A stretch of 64,000 bases of DNA from Betaproteobacteria bacterium. GTDB lineage: Bacteria; Pseudomonadota; Gammaproteobacteria; Burkholderiales; Usitatibacteraceae. Below the pieces are notes generated by a model. The model saw nothing but the letters and a program-made list of their open reading frames with translations. It was not told the origin of the DNA and ran no database searches. Positions 43,954-52,476 of the stretch are shown here, in pieces (within the stretch, counting starts at the first letter, position 1; every line of letters begins with the position of its first letter). A program made the position numbers and the translations under genes. The DNA lies in NCBI GenBank assembly GCA_016709665.1, contig JADJMI010000027.1:372001-436000 (forward strand). Direction: 5' to 3'.

Positions 43954-44442
43954 ATGGTGACCCGCAAGCGCAAGACCACCGCCAAGAAGCCCGGCATCTC
44001 GCTCCCCGACAACCAGCTCGCGCAGGCCGTGACGCAATCCGCCCAGAAGATCTGGCTGGCCGGCCTTGGCGCCTTCGCCCGAGCCCGCACCGAAGGCGAC
44101 AAGGTCTTCGACGTGCTCGTCGAGCAGGGCAAGGGCCTTCGCGCGAAGACCGAGAAGGCCGCCGACGCGGCGCTGCGCACCGTGCGCACCCAGGCGGACA
44201 CGACGATCTCGAACGCCCAGGGCCAGTGGGACAAGCTCGAGCAGGTCTTCGAGGACCGCGTCTCGCGCTCCCTGAACCGCCTCGGCGTGCTCTCCAGCAA
44301 GGACGTCGAGGATCTCGCCCGCCAGGTGGCCGAGCTGAACCAGAGCGTGCGCGACCTGATGGGCGGTGCCGCCCCGAAGGCGCGCCGCAAGGCGCCGGCC
44401 CGCAAGAAGGCCGCCGCCAAGCGCAAGGCCGCCGCCAAATGA
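43954..44442 (+). CDS. Phasin-family granule-associated protein with histone-like Lys/Ala tail
   Basis: 162 residues from ATG 43954, with AGGAGG upstream. The body (LAQAVTQSAQKIWLAGLGAF, GDKVFDVLVEQGKGLRAKTE, EQVFEDRVSRSLNRLGVLSS, DVEDLARQVAELNQSVRDLM) is the amphipathic phasin/PhaF-type coiled coil. The tail (ARRKAPARKKAAAKRKAAAK) is basic and DNA-binding in style, as in PhaF, which ties granules to the nucleoid. It shares body motifs (FEDRVSRSLNRLGV / FEQRVSRAISRLGV) with the second phasin gene at 53753. Two hairpins follow it, the second a clear terminator. Confidence 0.9.
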   Translation: MVTRKRKTTAKKPGISLPDNQLAQAVTQSAQKIWLAGLGAFARARTEGDKVFDVLVEQGKGLRAKTEKAADAALRTVRTQADTTISNAQGQWDKLEQVFEDRVSRSLNRLGVLSSKDVEDLARQVAELNQSVRDLMGGAAPKARRKAPARKKAAAKRKAAAK

Positions 44443-44445
44443 CGA

Positions 44446-44468
44446 CGGGGAGGGCCACGCCCTCCCCG
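44446..44468. repeat. Perfect 10-bp stem-loop after phasin gene
   Basis: CGGGGAGGGC (44446-44455) and GCCCTCCCCG (44459-44468) pair fully around CAC, three bases after the stop codon. There is no T run; it may protect the mRNA 3' end ahead of the true terminator at 44531. Confidence 0.6.
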
Positions 44469-44530
44469 CCACCGGCTCCTCCTCATCCTTGCCCGTGACC
44501 CGGCGCCCGCCGGGAACCGAAGGATGTTCT

Positions 44531-44560
44531 GGCCCGCCCTCACCGGCGGGCCGTTTTTTT
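44531..44560 (+). terminator. Intrinsic terminator of the phasin gene
   Basis: GGCCCGCC (44531-44538), loop of six, GGCGGGCC (44545-44552), then GTTTTTTT (44553-44560). A textbook rho-independent terminator on the plus strand, four bases before the end of the opposing ACBP gene. Confidence 0.9.
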
Positions 44561-44564
44561 CGGG

Positions 44565-44825
44565 CTATTCGCGCGTCACGCGGTCCACGAGTTTCACGTA
44601 GGCCGTCATCGCGTCACCCGATGTCATCCCCTTCAGCTTCGCCCAGGCCTCGTACTTGGCACGGTTCACGAAATCCGTGAACCCGGGCTTGTCGCCCTGC
44701 ACGTCGCCTTCCGTCGCCTGCTTGAAATGCGCGTAGAGCTTCAACTTCAGGTCGTTGCCCGGGTCCTTCTTCGCCTTCAGGACCGCTGCCGCGGCAGCCT
44801 CGAACTGCTTCTTCACGTCCGCCAT
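44565..44825 (-). CDS. Acyl-CoA-binding protein (ACBP)
   Basis: 86 residues from ATG 44825 after GGAGGAG. The ACBP four-helix pattern is clear: MADVKKQFEAAAAAVLKAKK, LKLYAHFKQATEGDVQG (Tyr and Lys that bind the CoA head), KPGFTDFVNRAKYEAWAKLK and SGDAMTAYVKLVDRV. ACBPs bind and shuttle medium and long acyl-CoA in the cytosol. It is divergent from the wax ester synthase gene with 121 bases between starts, consistent with feeding acyl-CoA to the acyltransferase. Confidence 0.93.
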   Translation of the reverse strand: MADVKKQFEAAAAAVLKAKKDPGNDLKLKLYAHFKQATEGDVQGDKPGFTDFVNRAKYEAWAKLKGMTSGDAMTAYVKLVDRVTRE

Positions 44826-44868
44826 CCTCTCCTCCGTTTCCCTCTGTGGGGGCCCCCGCGGGGTTGGT

Positions 44869-44880
44869 GCTAAAGTTAGC
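44869..44880. promoter_or_regulatory. Palindrome GCTAA-AG-TTAGC between ACBP and WS/DGAT genes
   Basis: Perfect 5-base arms around AG, centred 49 bases from the ACBP start and 72 from the WS/DGAT start. A shared operator or overlapping divergent promoters is possible. The TetR gene at 51782-52462 is one candidate binder. Confidence 0.45.
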
Positions 44881-44946
44881 CGAACCCGAGGGCCGCCGCA
44901 ACGGTGATGACGGCGCCCCGGACGACCCGAACCGAGGAGAAGCCCG

Positions 44947-46437
44947 ATGGCAGAGGCCAGGCGCGAGCGCATTTCCGGCGTGGACACCGCCTGGCTGCGC
45001 ATGGAAAACCCGACGAACCTGATGATGATCGTCGGGGTGATGATCTTCGAGGGGCGGCTCGACCTCGCGAAGGTCAAGCGAGTGATCGAGCGGCGATTTC
45101 TCGCCTTTCGCCGATTCCGGCAAAGGGCCGTGCAGGACCCGACCGGCGCCTGGTGGGAGAACGACCGCAATTTCGACCTCGACTCCCACATCCACCGCAC
45201 CGCCCTGCCCGGCGCGGCGGACAAGGCGGAGCTCGAGGCGCTCGTGAGCGATCTCGCGTCGACGCCCCTCGATTTCACCAAGCCGCTCTGGCAATTCCAT
45301 CTCGTCGACAACTACGCCGGCGGCAGCGCGCTCATCCTGCGCATCCACCACTGCTACGCGGACGGCATCGCGCTCATCCAGGTGATGCTCTCGATGACGC
45401 ACGAAAGCGCCGCCGGAAGCCTGGCCCTGCCACGAGAGGAAGTGGCCGAAGCGGCGGGCTCGGCGGCCGATGCCGATATCTTCGGGCAGTTCCTGAAGCC
45501 CGTCGCGGGCGCGTTCGAAGGCATGCAGCAGTTCGGTCGCAGCCTGCTCGACCAGGGCCGCGAACTCGCGGCCAACCCGCAAGCCGCCTCCGACGCGCTC
45601 GAAGGCGTGACGCGCAAGGGCATGGACTTCGCCGGCGAGATCGCGAAGCTCGCCCTCATGGGACGCGACGCGCCGACGCGGTTCAAGGGAAAGCTCGGCG
45701 CGCGAAAGCGCGCGGCCTGGGCCGAGCCCTTCCCGCTCGACGAGGTGAAGGTGATGGGCAAGGCCCTGGGCTGTTCCATCAACGACGTGCTGCTGGCGAT
45801 GGCCGCGGGGGCCCTGCGCGCCTACCTCGAGGCGCGCGGCGATCCGGTGGACGGCATCGAGATCCGCGCGATCGTGCCGGTGAACCTTCGACCCGCCGGC
45901 GACGGCAGGCAGCTCGGCAACCGCTTCGGCCTCGTGTTCCTCGAGTTGCCCGTCGGCGTGGACCACCCGCTCGAGCGTCTCTTCGAGGTGCGCCGCCGCA
46001 TGCAGGCGCTCAAGGGCTCGTACCAGCCGGTCATCGCCCTGGGCCTGCTGCACACCGTCGGCTACGGTCCGAAGATGCTGCAGGAACAGGTGACGTCCCT
46101 GCTCAGCCAGAACGCGAGCCTCGTGATGACGAACGTTCCCGGCCCGCAGCACCCGCTGCACTTCGCGGGGCGACGCATCCGCGAACTCGACTTCTGGGTG
46201 CCGCAGTCCGGCGGCATCGGGATGGGCCTGTCGATCCTGTCCTACGACGGGAAGATCCAGTTCGGCGTGATCGCGGACGCGGGTCTGGTTCCCGACCCCG
46301 AGAGCCTCGTGTCGCGTTTCCACGACGAGTTCGATCGGTTGATGTGGCTCACCCTCATGAGCCCCTGGGGCGAAGTCGGGCAGCCGGATGCGCCCGACGG
46401 CCCGTCGCCCGTCACCCGGCGAACCCGCCGACGCTGA
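44947..46437 (+). CDS. Wax ester synthase / diacylglycerol O-acyltransferase (WS/DGAT)
   Basis: 496 residues with GAGGAGAAG before ATG 44947. The catalytic motif HHCYADG (HHxxxDG) is at about residues 135-141 in LRIHHCYADGIALIQVML. The N-terminal ISGVDTAWLRMENPTNLMMI and C-terminal NVPGPQHPLHFAGRRI, PQSGGIGMGLSILSYDGKI and FGVIAD segments fit the family. The enzyme joins acyl-CoA to a long-chain alcohol (wax ester) or to diacylglycerol (TAG). Neighbours (ACBP, phasins, FadD, acyl-CoA reductase) supply both substrates and an inclusion coat. Confidence 0.94.
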   Translation: MAEARRERISGVDTAWLRMENPTNLMMIVGVMIFEGRLDLAKVKRVIERRFLAFRRFRQRAVQDPTGAWWENDRNFDLDSHIHRTALPGAADKAELEALVSDLASTPLDFTKPLWQFHLVDNYAGGSALILRIHHCYADGIALIQVMLSMTHESAAGSLALPREEVAEAAGSAADADIFGQFLKPVAGAFEGMQQFGRSLLDQGRELAANPQAASDALEGVTRKGMDFAGEIAKLALMGRDAPTRFKGKLGARKRAAWAEPFPLDEVKVMGKALGCSINDVLLAMAAGALRAYLEARGDPVDGIEIRAIVPVNLRPAGDGRQLGNRFGLVFLELPVGVDHPLERLFEVRRRMQALKGSYQPVIALGLLHTVGYGPKMLQEQVTSLLSQNASLVMTNVPGPQHPLHFAGRRIRELDFWVPQSGGIGMGLSILSYDGKIQFGVIADAGLVPDPESLVSRFHDEFDRLMWLTLMSPWGEVGQPDAPDGPSPVTRRTRRR

Positions 46438-46522
46438 TCGACCCCGGTTCCTGTTGCCGGCCGGCGACGCAAGACGGTGCGGCGGGCACGCGCCCGGGAG
46501 ACAAAACAACGACTTAGCACGC

Positions 46523-46538
46523 TGGCACTCTAGTTGCT
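46523..46538 (+). promoter_or_regulatory. Sigma-54 (-24/-12) promoter of the DUF1800-DUF1501 operon
   Basis: TGGCAC-TCTAG-TTGCT matches the sigma-54 consensus TGGCACG-N4-TTGCW except for one base; GG (46524-46525) and GC (46536-46537) are exactly 10 bases apart. A start site near 46549 would leave a short leader with AGGGAGG at 46564-46570 and the GTG at 46577. It predicts control by RpoN and an enhancer-binding activator. Confidence 0.7.
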
Positions 46539-46576
46539 GGGGGAACTCCCGAAGCCATGATCCAGGGAGGGGTCCC

Positions 46577-49543
46577 GTGAACTTCACCATCGTGCGGCAC
46601 ATCCTCGTCGCCGCGAGACGCTTGTGCTCGATCGTCGCCGTCGCGATCCTCGTCGCGAGCGGCGCAGCCGCGCAGGCCGCCAACTACACGGACATCTGGT
46701 GGAATCCCGGCGAGTCCGGGTGGGGCGTCACGCTCACCCACCACAACGACAAGGTGTTCGCGGCCTGGTACCTCTACGACGTGGATGGCCGCCCCCTGTG
46801 GATGGTGATGACGGACGGCCAATTCTCGAACGCGGGCCGCACGTTCTCCGGCGACTTGCACCGGGCGAGCGGTCCCTCGTACCGCAACTCGTCGTTCCGA
46901 TCCGCCGACGTGAGCATGACGCGCGTCGGGACCGCGCGCATCGACTTCGACGACGACGACCAGAACGCCACGATCTCCTTCGCGATCGACGGTCAGGCCA
47001 TCGCGAAGCGCGTGAAGCGCCAGCCATTCGGCAGCGCGCCCGCGAACGCGCCGAACGACTGGGGCGACCTGTGGTGGAATCCCGGCGAATCCGGCTGGGG
47101 CCTCACGCTCAATCACCACGGGGACAATCTCTTCGGTGTCTGGTTCACCTACGACGACGACGGGCGCCCCCTCTGGATCGTGATGCCCGGCGGCACCTTC
47201 ACCGACGCGAACACCTTCACCGGCAAGCTCTACACGACGTCCGGAACGCCCTGGATGCTGCCGTTCGACGCAGCGAAGACCCGGGTCACGGAAGTCGGCT
47301 CGGCCACCATCCGCTTCGGCGCCGGTTCGGCCACGTTCGCGAGCACCGTGAATGGCCTGGCCCAGACGCGGACGATCGTTCGCCAGCCATTCGGCTCCCC
47401 GCCGGCCGCGAACCGGGCGCCCGTGGTGTCCCTCACCGCCGCCGCGAGCGTGAATCCGGCGCTGGCGCCCGCCACGATCACGCTCAAGGCCACCGCCAGC
47501 GATCCGGACGGAACCGTCTCGAAGGTATCGTTTTTCCGGGGCAGCGAAATGGTGGGCGAGGTGAAGGCGGCGCCCTTCGAATTGCGGCTCGCCAACGTGG
47601 CCGCGGGCGTGCACCGGTTCTCCGCGATGGCCTCGGATGACCGGCGCGGGTCGGCCCTCGCTCCGCCCGTGACGCTCGAGGTGAAGTCCGGAACCGTCGG
47701 CACGAGCCCCAACAAGATTCCGAGCGTGACGATCGCCAGCCCCTCGACCGGCGCGTTCTTCGCGTACGGTGCCGCCGTGCCCCTCGCGGCCACCGCTTCC
47801 GATTCCGATGGCGCCGTCGCCCGGGTGGAGTTCTTCGCCAACGGCGCGAAAGTCGCCGAGGCCGTGGCATCGCCCTGGAGCACCGCCTGGACGGGCGCGT
47901 CCCCGGGCACCCACAGCCTCGCCGCCGTGGCGACGGACGACAAGGGCGCCACGCGGACGAGCGCCGCAATCACCATCACCGTGAGCGGCCCGCCGCCGAT
48001 CATCGATGCATCGACGCGGGATGCCGCGCGCTTCCTCACCCAGGCCACGTTCGGGATCCGGTCGATCGACGAGATCGCCGCTCTTCGCGCCCAGGGCTAC
48101 GAGTCCTGGCTCGCCGTCCAGTTCGCCATGGCGCCGGCCTCGCACGTGCAGTACGTGAACGAGCGCAAGGCCGCGGGCGAGCGGGCCGACGAGGAACGGG
48201 CGTACGAGGCCATCTGGCAGCAGTTCCTCTGGGACCCGGGCCAGTTGCGCGCCCGGATGGCCTTCGCCCTTTCGGAGATCTTCGTCATCTCCAACATCGC
48301 GCCGGACCTCGATACCTACGCGATGGCGTCCTACATGGACATGCTCAACCGCAACGCCTTCGGAAACTACCGCCAGCTTCTCGAGGAGGTGACGCTCCAC
48401 CCGGCCATGGGCTATTACCTCAACATGATCGGCAGCCGGAAGGCCGATCCGGCCAAGGGCACGCATCCCAACGAGAACTACGCCCGCGAGGTGATGCAAC
48501 TCTTCTCGATCGGCCTCGTCCAGCTGGGTCCGGACGGCACGCGGGTGCTGGACGGCGCCGGCAACCCCGTTCCGACCTACGACGAGACGACCGTGAAGAA
48601 CATGGCGGCGGCGCTCACCGGCTGGAGCTTCGCCGGCAACGATACGTCCAAGCCCGCCGTCTTCGATCCGGCCAAGGAAAACTGGCTCCAGGCGATGGTG
48701 CCCTGGGAGATGTGGCACGACACGGGCGCCAAGACCATCGTGGGCGGCATCGGGCTTGCGCCGAACCAGGGCGCGCGCAAGGACCTCAAGGACGCGCTCG
48801 ATGCGCTATACAACCACCCGAACGTCGGTCCCTTCATCGGCCGCCAGCTCATCCAGCGCTTCGTCACCTCGAACCCCAGCCCGGCCTACATCGGGCGCGT
48901 CGCCGCCGCGTTCGCCAACAACGGGCAAGGCGTTCGCGGCGACCTGAAAGCGACGCTGCGCGCCGTCCTGCTCGATCCCGAGGCCCGCAGCCTCGACAAG
49001 ACGGGCGAGACCGGTTGGGGCAAGCAGCGCGAGCCGGTCATCCGGTTCGCGAACTACCTGCGCGGACTCAATGCGACAAGCCCGACCGGCCGCAACCGCA
49101 TCTGGTACCTCGACAGCGCGGACGGGGGTCTCAACCAGAGCCCCCTGCTCTCGCCTTCGGTCTTCAACTTCTTCTCGCCCAACTACCGCCAGCCGGGCCC
49201 GCTCTCGGCCGCCGGCCTGGTGGCGCCGGAGTTCCAGATCACCACGGAAACCAGCCTCGTGGGCGGTCTCAACTTCTTCTCGAAGCTCGTGCGGAACGGC
49301 AGCTACGGCAGCGGGGAAACCAAGCTCACGCTCGATTACGCGCCACTCATCGCGCTCGCGGCCGATCCGGCCGCCGTCGCGGACCGGCTCAACCTGCTGT
49401 TCTTCAACGGCGCGATGGGCGCGGCCACGCGGGCCGCCCTCGTGACGGCCATGGGTGGCATCGCCGCGACGAAGCCGGGCGACCGGGTGAAGGCCGCGCT
49501 CCTGCTGATGGCGCTTTCGCCCGAGTTCGTCATCCAGAAATGA
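46577..49543 (+). CDS. DUF1800 family exported protein with repeat and Ig-like domains
   Basis: 988 residues from GTG 46577, chosen because AGGGAGG lies 6 bases upstream and a signal peptide follows (IVAVAILVASGAAAQA). Two repeats with WWNPGESGWG are at about 41 and 168. Two Ig-like (Big_7 type) modules at about 275-365 and 375-475 carry TLKATASDPDGTVSKVSFF and PLAATASDSDGAVARVEFF. The DUF1800 domain follows from about 485 (ARFLTQATFGIRSIDEIAAL, HPNENYAREVMQLFSIGLVQ, FNFFSPNYRQPGP). DUF1800 proteins are secreted, of unknown function, and nearly always paired with a DUF1501 gene, as here. Confidence 0.88.
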   Translation: MNFTIVRHILVAARRLCSIVAVAILVASGAAAQAANYTDIWWNPGESGWGVTLTHHNDKVFAAWYLYDVDGRPLWMVMTDGQFSNAGRTFSGDLHRASGPSYRNSSFRSADVSMTRVGTARIDFDDDDQNATISFAIDGQAIAKRVKRQPFGSAPANAPNDWGDLWWNPGESGWGLTLNHHGDNLFGVWFTYDDDGRPLWIVMPGGTFTDANTFTGKLYTTSGTPWMLPFDAAKTRVTEVGSATIRFGAGSATFASTVNGLAQTRTIVRQPFGSPPAANRAPVVSLTAAASVNPALAPATITLKATASDPDGTVSKVSFFRGSEMVGEVKAAPFELRLANVAAGVHRFSAMASDDRRGSALAPPVTLEVKSGTVGTSPNKIPSVTIASPSTGAFFAYGAAVPLAATASDSDGAVARVEFFANGAKVAEAVASPWSTAWTGASPGTHSLAAVATDDKGATRTSAAITITVSGPPPIIDASTRDAARFLTQATFGIRSIDEIAALRAQGYESWLAVQFAMAPASHVQYVNERKAAGERADEERAYEAIWQQFLWDPGQLRARMAFALSEIFVISNIAPDLDTYAMASYMDMLNRNAFGNYRQLLEEVTLHPAMGYYLNMIGSRKADPAKGTHPNENYAREVMQLFSIGLVQLGPDGTRVLDGAGNPVPTYDETTVKNMAAALTGWSFAGNDTSKPAVFDPAKENWLQAMVPWEMWHDTGAKTIVGGIGLAPNQGARKDLKDALDALYNHPNVGPFIGRQLIQRFVTSNPSPAYIGRVAAAFANNGQGVRGDLKATLRAVLLDPEARSLDKTGETGWGKQREPVIRFANYLRGLNATSPTGRNRIWYLDSADGGLNQSPLLSPSVFNFFSPNYRQPGPLSAAGLVAPEFQITTETSLVGGLNFFSKLVRNGSYGSGETKLTLDYAPLIALAADPAAVADRLNLLFFNGAMGAATRAALVTAMGGIAATKPGDRVKAALLLMALSPEFVIQK

Positions 49544-49556
49544 CGGGGGAACGATC

Positions 49557-50936
49557 ATGATCGACCGCAGAAACTTCCTGAAGCGCCTCGCCACGGCGGG
49601 CGTCGCCACGGCCGGGCTCGGCGCCTGGCACGACCTGCAGCGGATCGCGGCCGCCGCGGCCCTCACGAACGGCCCCAAGGCCGCGGGCGAGGATTACCGC
49701 GCCCTGGTCTGCATCTTCCTGTTCGGCGGCAATGACGCGAACAACATGGTGATCCCGACCTCGGCTGCCGAGTACCTGCAGTACGCCACGGGCCGGACCC
49801 CCGCGCTCGCGCTTCCGAGCGCCTCGCTGCTTCCGATCTCGGTTTCCAACACGCCGGGGCGGACCTTCGCGCTGCATCCCGCGATGACCGGCTTCCAGGG
49901 GCTCTTCAACGCGGGCAAGGCGGCGGTCGTCGCCAACGTGGGCCCGCTGCGCGCGCCGACCACGCGCGCGCAGTACCAGGCCCGCGGCGTGCCGATCCCG
50001 CCCGACCTGTTCTCCCACAGCGACCAGCAGGCGCAATGGTAGAGTTCGATCTCGGACGGCGCCCCGCGCTCCGGTTGGGGCGGCAGGCTCGGCGACATCC
50101 TCAAGACGGCCAACGGAACGAACTCGAGTTCGACCCTCATCTCGGTGTCCGGCAACAACCTCTTCCAGGTCGGCACCACGATTTCGTCCTTCAAGGTGTC
50201 GCCCGGCAACACGCTCGGCTTCGATTTCTACAAGGGAGCGGCGGCGACCGATTCCACCTCGAAGGGCGTGAACGAGCTCCTGGCCCTGCCCACGGCCAGC
50301 CTTTTCGAGGGCGCCTGGAAGGACGTGATCCAGCGGGCCATCGCGAACCAGCAGATTCTCTCTTCGGCGCTCGCGGCGGCACCGCCCTTCACCACCGTTT
50401 TCCCCAACACGGGCCTGGGCGCCCAGATGCAGATGATCGCGCGCCTCGTCTCCGTCCGGCAGGCCCTCGGGCTCAAGCGGCAGGTGTTCTTCGCGTCCAT
50501 CGGGGGATTCGACACCCACGGCGACGAACAGCTCGGCAGGCAGGCCGAACTCCTCGGCGAGGTGAGCTCGGCGATGACGGCGCTCTACAACGCCTCGGTG
50601 GAACTCGACTGCGCCGACCTGGTGACGAGCTTCACGGCCTCGGACTTCAACCGCACCTTCCCCTCGAACGGCAAGGGTTCCGACCATGCCTGGGGCAGCC
50701 ATCATCTCGTGGCGGGCGGCGCGGTTCGGGGGGGGCGGATGGTCGGCTCGTTTCCGACCCTCGTGCGTGGCGGGCCCGACGATACCGGCAATCAGGGCCT
50801 GTGGATCCCGAGCACGTCGGTGGACCAGTACGGCGCGAGCCTCGCACGCTGGTTCGGTGCGGGCACGGCCGAGATCGCCACGGCGTTTCCGAACCTCGCG
50901 CGCTTCCCGACGGCGGATCTCGGCCTGCTCGCCTAG
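49557..50936 (+). pseudogene. DUF1501 family Tat-exported protein interrupted by an in-frame TAG
   Basis: One frame encodes 459 residues except for a TAG at 50040-50042. The first half opens with a Tat signal (MIDRRNFLKRLATAGVATAG) and runs ALVCIFLFGGNDANNMVIPT to SHSDQQAQW. Beyond the stop SSISDGAPRSGWGGRLGDIL continues without loss to SIGGFDTHGDEQLGRQAELL, GSDHAWGSHHLVAGGAVRGG and the end RFPTADLGLLA. Family members have Gln at this place (QQAQWQ), so a C-to-T change (CAG to TAG) explains it. Natural mutation, read error or readthrough are all possible. It follows the DUF1800 gene by 13 bases. Confidence 0.85.
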
Positions 50937-50956
50937 TCAGGGCGGGACCCCAAAAA

Positions 50957-50986
50957 CGAAAGGGCCGGCATGTGCCGGCCCTTTCG
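50957..50986. terminator. Bidirectional terminator between DUF1501 and SWIB genes
   Basis: CGAAAGGGCCGGCA and TGCCGGCCCTTTCG are perfect 14-base inverse arms around TG, with AAAAA before and CCTTTTCG after. It serves both converging genes. Confidence 0.88.
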
Positions 50987-51028
50987 CCTTTTCGTCACCC
51001 GCCGGCGAGGCCGGCAGGCGGGATCGGG

Positions 51029-51415
51029 TTACTTCAGGTGCGCGGAGACGAGCTTCGTCATCTCGAACATCGAGACGGTCTTCTTGCCGCCGAACACGGC
51101 CTTCAGCTTGTCATCGGCGTTGATGTTGCGCTTGTTGACCTTGTTCTGCAGGCCGTTCTTCTTGATGTAAGCCCAGATCTTGCTCGTGATCTTGGTACGC
51201 GGCACGGCGGCCGAACCCACGACGGCGGCGAGCGTCGCGCTCGGCGTCACGGGCTTCATGAAAGCGGCGTTCGGCTTGCGCTTGGCTGCGGCCTTCTTCG
51301 GCGCGGCCTTCTTCGCCGCCGGCTTCTTGGCGGCGGCCTTCTTCACCGGCTTCTTGGCGGCGGGCTTCTTGGCCGCCGGCTTCTTCGCTGCTTTCTTGGC
51401 TTTCTTAGCTGCCAT
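51029..51415 (-). CDS. SWIB/MDM2-domain protein with histone H1-like N-terminus
   Basis: 128 residues from ATG 51415. The first 50 residues are Lys/Ala/Pro repeats (KKPAAKKPAAKKPVKK), like a histone H1 tail. The rest is a SWIB domain: NAAFMKPVTPSATLAAVVGS, TSKIWAYIKKNGLQNKVNKR, DKLKAVFGGKKTVSMFEMTK. SWIB is found in eukaryotic chromatin remodellers, chlamydial topoisomerase fusions and many betaproteobacterial proteins of unknown function. A role in nucleoid binding is likely from the basic tail. It has its own promoter and terminator. Confidence 0.9.
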   Translation of the reverse strand: MAAKKAKKAAKKPAAKKPAAKKPVKKAAAKKPAAKKAAPKKAAAKRKPNAAFMKPVTPSATLAAVVGSAAVPRTKITSKIWAYIKKNGLQNKVNKRNINADDKLKAVFGGKKTVSMFEMTKLVSAHLK

Positions 51416-51781
51416 TCGAATTCCTCCAATCTGGTGATGTTGGTGGTTCAGCTTCAATCTCGCCTCGCGAGGCGTGACAGGCGAGAGAATGCACATGGCG
51501 AAAACTGTTTGTCAATGTGTTTTCACTCTGAAAACGGCACTTTCTCCCTCTGGCGTTGCATGCTTGCCGCAGCGCTTCGCGAAGCCTCGAACAGTGGAGC
51601 TGCGTCCGGGGCCTTCCCCTTCCGGCCTTTCCATCGCATCGCGACTCACGGGCGAGGCGACCGTGGCAACCAGCTTGCCCGGCTCGCGGAGCCATTCCTT
51701 GCCGTGCATCAACCCCCGTCCATTGACGCGCCCAAACGGCGCGCGGGTGCCCGTTTCGCCGCTGTCCCCGCGGACGCGCCT
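51416..51781. other. Intergenic region between SWIB and TetR genes
   Basis: 366 bases. The part at 51416-51530 holds the SWIB leader and promoter. In 51531-51781 open frames exist on both strands (for example 51474-51794 plus and 51512-51712 minus), but their proteins have no recognisable features and poor starts. I see no gene, RNA or repeat there. Confidence 0.5.
51486..51515 (-). promoter_or_regulatory. Candidate sigma-70 promoter of the SWIB gene
   Basis: On the minus strand a perfect TTGACA (51515 to 51510) is followed after 18 bases by CATTCT (51491 to 51486) in TGTGCATTCT. It lies about 70 bases upstream of the SWIB ATG, in a local AT-rich patch. Confidence 0.6.
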
Positions 51782-52462
51782 TCAGGCGATGTAGTCGCGG
51801 CCGAGCCGCTCGATGTGCGAACGGGCCTCGGGCACGAGATAAGGAGCCACGAGCGCCATCACCTGGTACGCCCCCGCCCCGAGGTCGTGCGAATCGGTCC
51901 GCCCCCGCTTGTCGCGGATGGCGCGGTAGTTGAGCCAATACGTGGCCACGACCAGCACGTTGTCCGCGAGCGCCGCGATTTCCTCAGGCCGGGCCTGCAT
52001 GAGCCCGGCATTCACGAGCCCCGCGCAGAGGCGGCGGACGGCCTCGAGCTTCGCCTCGACGATGCGATTGAAATGCTCCCGCAGGCGCCGGTTCCGGCCC
52101 GTGATGTCGTCGAGGTTGCGATAGAGGAACCGGAATCCCCAGATGCCCTCGAACATGAGGTGCAGGTAGAGCCAGAGGTCCTCGATGGCGCCGGGGCCGT
52201 CCAGCCGGGCGTCGGGCTCCAGGGCGATGCGCGCCTCGAACCGGTCGAACAGCTCCTCGACGATCTGGTCCTTGTTGCGGAAGTGGTAGTACAGGTTCCC
52301 CGGGCTGATGTTCAACTCGTCGGCGATCATGCCGGTCGTGACATGGGATTCGCCGTGCTCGTTGAAAAGCGCGAGGCTCACCGCGAGAACGCGCTCGCGG
52401 GTGCGCTGGGTACGGACGGCATTGCCGTCGAGTGCGGGCCGGCCGGCGGGGGATTTCGCCAT
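51782..52462 (-). CDS. TetR-family transcriptional regulator
   Basis: 226 residues from ATG 52462. N-terminal HTH: RTRERVLAVSLALFNEHGES, VTTGMIADELNISPGNLYYH, FRNKDQIVEELFDRFEARIA. The ligand domain (LWLYLHLMFEGIWGFRFLYR, GLVNAGLMQARPEEIAALAD) matches the TetR group often beside fatty-acid and PHA genes. It is the last gene of the leftward phasin-patatin-tetR run, 14 bases after the patatin stop. It may sense acyl-CoA or a lipid and control this island; nearby palindromes are possible sites. Confidence 0.9.
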   Translation of the reverse strand: MAKSPAGRPALDGNAVRTQRTRERVLAVSLALFNEHGESHVTTGMIADELNISPGNLYYHFRNKDQIVEELFDRFEARIALEPDARLDGPGAIEDLWLYLHLMFEGIWGFRFLYRNLDDITGRNRRLREHFNRIVEAKLEAVRRLCAGLVNAGLMQARPEEIAALADNVLVVATYWLNYRAIRDKRGRTDSHDLGAGAYQVMALVAPYLVPEARSHIERLGRDYIA

Positions 52463-52476
52463 GGCCGGAAAGCGTA

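Noticed and set aside
44614..46683. 689-residue minus-strand open frame antisense to WS/DGAT
   Set aside because: Same shadow composition; the plus strand encodes a protein with the HHxxxDG motif.
51474..51794. 106-residue frame between SWIB and TetR genes
   Set aside because: Ser/Arg/Pro-rich translation without recognisable features; it runs through the SWIB promoter and into the TetR gene.
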